A stretch of DNA of 64,000 nucleotides from contig JAFQCT010000017.1 of the NCBI GenBank assembly GCA_017399405.1, positions 62,001 through 126,000 of the forward strand. The letters run 5' to 3'. The position numbers were made by a program, and so were the translations under genes. This document shows, piece after piece, positions 62,197 to 64,000 of the stretch. The stretch comes from Clostridia bacterium (GTDB taxonomy: Bacteria > Bacillota > Clostridia > Oscillospirales > Acutalibacteraceae). The notes under the pieces were generated by a model. The model did no database searches, was not told the DNA's origin, and saw only the letters and a program-made list of their open reading frames with translations. Each line of letters starts with the position of its first letter. Position 1 is the stretch's first letter.

Positions 62197-63059
62197 TTAT
62201 TGATGCACACGCTCATTTATGGAAAAAACAAAACGGGTTAGTAAATGGCAAACCAGTTTATGATATTGGTGGCGGTAAAAGTGATTTCGGCGGAGAAATC
62301 AAACAAATGATACCCCCATATATGACAGACGGTGAAAATACAGTAGAACGCTTTCTTGCCAATATGGATTATGCAGGGGTTTCGGGTGCTGTAATTACAC
62401 AAGAATATATAGATGGTAATCAGGATGAATACTTGCTTACTTGCAAAAGTGACAGAATTAAAATCTGCACATTATATCAAGAAAAGCCAATGGGGGATAT
62501 AAGCCAGTTTAACGGAATTAAAATCTGTGCAGGCCGACTTCAAGACAAAAATCTCCTCAACCACATTGAACCATTCAAACTTGCAAATGATAACGGCAAA
62601 TTTATTTCAATAGACCTTGCTGATGGCGACGAGCAAACTTTAATGATGCAAAAAATTATTGATATGTTTCCAGACCTTAAAATCGCAATCGGACATTTCG
62701 GTATGGTTACCCGTGACAATTGGCTCGAACAGATAAAACTTGCAAAGAATAAAAATGTTTTCATTGAAAGTGGTGGAATAACTTGGCTTTTCAATAGTGA
62801 GTTTTACCCATATCCATCTGCAATTAAAGCGATGATTGAGTCTGCAAATCTTGTGGGTTACGATAAACTTATGTGGGGTAGCGATTACCCTCGCACAATG
62901 ACTGCAATCACATATAAAATGAGTCTTGATTTCATAGAAAAATCGACAGAAATCAACCCAGAAAACAAAAAACTGATTCTCGGCGAAAACGCAAGAAATT
63001 TCTATGGATTCAAAGACCTTCCAATCCCACAAAAAATCAAAAATATAGTCGAAGACTAA
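62193..63059 (+). CDS. Amidohydrolase-family (COG3618/COG2159-type) putative sugar lactonase
   Basis: The TIM-barrel metal hydrolase has 288 residues. It carries an N-terminal DAHAHLW (His6/His8 metal pair), IAIGHFGM near residue 168 and the C-terminal MWGSDYPRT with the catalytic Asp. Related enzymes hydrolyse L-fucono-, L-rhamnono- and L-galactono-lactones. In this operon it would open the lactone made by the sugar 1-dehydrogenase. The start overlaps the uxaA stop (ATGA). It is the last gene, ending at a strong terminator. Confidence 0.8.
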   Translation: MIIDAHAHLWKKQNGLVNGKPVYDIGGGKSDFGGEIKQMIPPYMTDGENTVERFLANMDYAGVSGAVITQEYIDGNQDEYLLTCKSDRIKICTLYQEKPMGDISQFNGIKICAGRLQDKNLLNHIEPFKLANDNGKFISIDLADGDEQTLMMQKIIDMFPDLKIAIGHFGMVTRDNWLEQIKLAKNKNVFIESGGITWLFNSEFYPYPSAIKAMIESANLVGYDKLMWGSDYPRTMTAITYKMSLDFIEKSTEINPENKKLILGENARNFYGFKDLPIPQKIKNIVED

Positions 63060-63063
63060 AAAT

Positions 63064-63093
63064 AACACCCACCATTTTTGGTGGGTGTTTTCT
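63064..63093 (+). terminator. Terminator of the catabolic operon
   Basis: AACACCCACCA-TTTT-TGGTGGGTGTT followed by TTC, directly after the lactonase gene. Confidence 0.92.
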
Positions 63094-63191
63094 TATGTAC
63101 AAACCGTCGCACATGGACGAAGAGTTCTCGTCTTTCTGAAAACTAAATACAACGAATAAAACCCACACATCAAAGGATGTATGGGTTTCAT

Positions 63192-63214
63192 TGGCGCAGA
63201 AGGAGAGACTCGAA
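63192..63214 (-). other. tRNA 3'-end-like fragment (possible attachment site)
   Basis: Read on the minus strand this is TTCGAGTCTCTCCTTCTGCG followed by CCA. That is the layout of a T loop, T-stem 3' strand, acceptor 3' strand, discriminator and CCA. The rest of the tRNA is missing, because the flanking DNA cannot pair as a T stem. Such fragments commonly mark ends of integrated elements. The identity of the tRNA is not determined. Confidence 0.45.
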
Positions 63215-63228
63215 ATATGATAAAGGGA

Positions 63229-63351
63229 TTTCACCAACTTTCACAAAGTCCCACAAAGCCTTATATATCAACGATTTCAGCACTTTGACCTTTCATCAAC
63301 TTTCACGAAAATAAACCGCATTTTACAAAAATAAACCGCAAATAAACCGCA
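63229..63351. repeat. Short direct repeats beside the tRNA-like fragment
   Basis: TTTCACCAACTTTCAC (63229-63244) recurs as TTTCATCAACTTTCAC (63291-63306). AAATAAACCGCA occurs three times (63309-63320, 63329-63340, 63340-63351). The spacing resembles integrase arm-site or iteron arrangements. No gene is visible between 63094 and 63547. Confidence 0.75.
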
Positions 63352-63429
63352 AGAATTTAGTTTAAGAGTGTCACAAATCGACAAGAACATACGATTTATA
63401 TATATTAAGGTTAATTACATCAAATATAA

Positions 63430-63499
63430 TTCAATTTAATCATTTTTGCAAATTTGATTAAATTAAATCGTTGACATTAAATTGAAATGCGTATATAAT
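63430..63499 (+). promoter_or_regulatory. Promoter of the Fic gene with operator-like inverted repeats
   Basis: TTGACA (63471-63476), 17-bp spacer and TATAAT (63494-63499). TTCAATTTAAT (63430-63440) and ATTAAATTGAA (63476-63486) are perfectly complementary. AATTTAATC (63433-63441) also pairs with GATTAAATT (63456-63464). These half-sites surround the -35 box. Confidence 0.75.
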
Positions 63500-63547
63500 A
63501 TTACTTGTAGAATTATAATAACAAAGATGATTTAAGGAGATAGTTCT

Positions 63548-64000
63548 ATGAGAAATTACGATTTCAATAACAAGTGGCAAGCATTGTTGACACCTGAAAT
63601 TGTGTCCTTGCTTTCAAAAATACATGAATATAAAGGCGAACAAAATCTTTTTATCGAAGCAAAAAGCGATTCGCTTACTCAACTTGTAGAAATTGCTAAA
63701 ATTCAAAGTACAGAGGCGTCAAATAAAATTGAAGGTATTTACACCTCTGATGACCGTATAAAAAAACTTGTTACAAATAAGGCAATACCCAAATCTCGAC
63801 ACGAGCAAGAAATTGCGGGGTATCGTGATGTGTTAGCAACCATCCACGAAAGCCACGATTATATCCCTGTAAAACCCGCTATTATTTTGCAGTTGCATCG
63901 CGATTTGTATAAATTCAGTGGCAAGTCAATCGGTGGAACATACAAAAACTCTGATAATGTTATTGCAGAAACGGATGAAAACGGTAATCGTTTTGTTCGA
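63548..64000 (+). CDS. Fic-domain protein, N-terminal part (runs off the window)
   Basis: This is the start of a Fic (filamentation induced by cAMP) family protein, typically an AMP-transferase acting on a cellular protein. The first 151 residues are visible. They include the inhibitory helix motif S-N-K-I-E-G (ASNKIEGIYTSDDRI, near residue 60), which fits the (S/T)xxxE(G/N) rule of self-inhibited class II Fic proteins, and QLHRDLYKFSGKSIGGTYKNSDN leading into the Fic core. The catalytic HPFxxGNGR motif would lie beyond the window. ATG 63548 follows AAGGAGATAGTTCT and a consensus promoter. Confidence 0.88.
   Translation, partial: MRNYDFNNKWQALLTPEIVSLLSKIHEYKGEQNLFIEAKSDSLTQLVEIAKIQSTEASNKIEGIYTSDDRIKKLVTNKAIPKSRHEQEIAGYRDVLATIHESHDYIPVKPAIILQLHRDLYKFSGKSIGGTYKNSDNVIAETDENGNRFVR

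Noticed and set aside
52205-63059. Operon as a standard galacturonate pathway
   Set aside because: uxaC is missing and there is no pectin-degrading enzyme or hexuronate transporter. The two extra dehydrogenases and the lactonase have no role in that pathway.

Overview
This is an AT-rich stretch of a Firmicutes (class Clostridia) chromosome. The likely source is a gut commensal of the Oscillospirales/Ruminococcaceae type. The evidence is a Spo0A homologue, a CIRCE-controlled hrcA-grpE-dnaK-dnaJ operon, a threonyl T-box, an M-box magnesium riboswitch, an L10 leader, near-consensus sigma-A promoters with 17-bp spacers, and many intracellular glycosidases paired with GPH-family sugar transporters. 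The taxonomic call is inference from gene content and codon flavour. No 16S gene is present.

Layout. 1-4.2 kb: the 3' end of cysS, a small lipoprotein, and a MacA/MacB-like adaptor-permease pair with no ATPase. 4.6-6.7 kb: spo0A behind a near-palindromic 0A box, then mntP and a HAD phosphatase. 6.8-11.8 kb: a sugar operon of GPH transporter, membrane-anchored leucine-rich-repeat protein and GH13 alpha-glucosidase, followed by intergenic repeats. 12-12.5 kb: a good tRNA-Leu(TAA) and a decayed inverted copy of it. 12.5-15.5 kb (minus): a Crp/Fnr regulator with a SsuABC/TauABC-type ABC importer. 15.9-21.7 kb: lacZ, a GNAT acetyltransferase and a GH95 fucosidase. 22-25.5 kb: an E2-like acyltransferase and a second GPH transporter with a long charged tail. 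25.7-27.5 kb: promoter, M-box, leader ORFs and mgtE. 27.6-30.3 kb: a cohesin/Big2 surface protein, nfo and a small membrane protein. 30.4-36 kb (minus): hypothetical, PHP phosphoesterase, metallophosphoesterase, and T-box plus thrS. 36-38.3 kb (minus): a PadR regulator and two HAAS-type membrane proteins, one split at an A7 run. 38.6-44.7 kb: the heat-shock operon, a hemolysin III protein, and queT with a candidate preQ1-type leader. 44.8-47.8 kb: a lipase-like protein and two unknown exported or membrane proteins behind a perfect operator-like palindrome. 48-51.7 kb: rpmG-secE-nusG-rplK-rplA-(L10 leader)-rplJ-rplL. 51.8-63.1 kb: a catabolic operon. 63.1-64 kb: a tRNA-3'-end-like fragment, short direct repeats and the start of a Fic protein.

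The strongest candidate for an undescribed system is the operon at 52.2-63.1 kb. Two alpha-glycosidase-type enzymes are followed by a glucose-dehydrogenase-like enzyme, an L-galactonate/L-idonate 5-dehydrogenase-like enzyme, tagaturonate reductase (uxaB), altronate dehydratase (uxaA) and a COG3618-type lactonase/amidohydrolase. Read together they form a complete non-phosphorylative route: sugar to lactone, aldonate, tagaturonate, altronate and 2-keto-3-deoxygluconate. The best-fitting substrate is L-galactose released from alpha-glycosides. The usual hexuronate isomerase uxaC is absent, which argues against a plain galacturonate pathway. Other items worth attention are the A7 frameshift, the tRNA duplication, the leader ORFs before mgtE, and four families of dispersed palindromic repeats, one of them inside the thrS leader.
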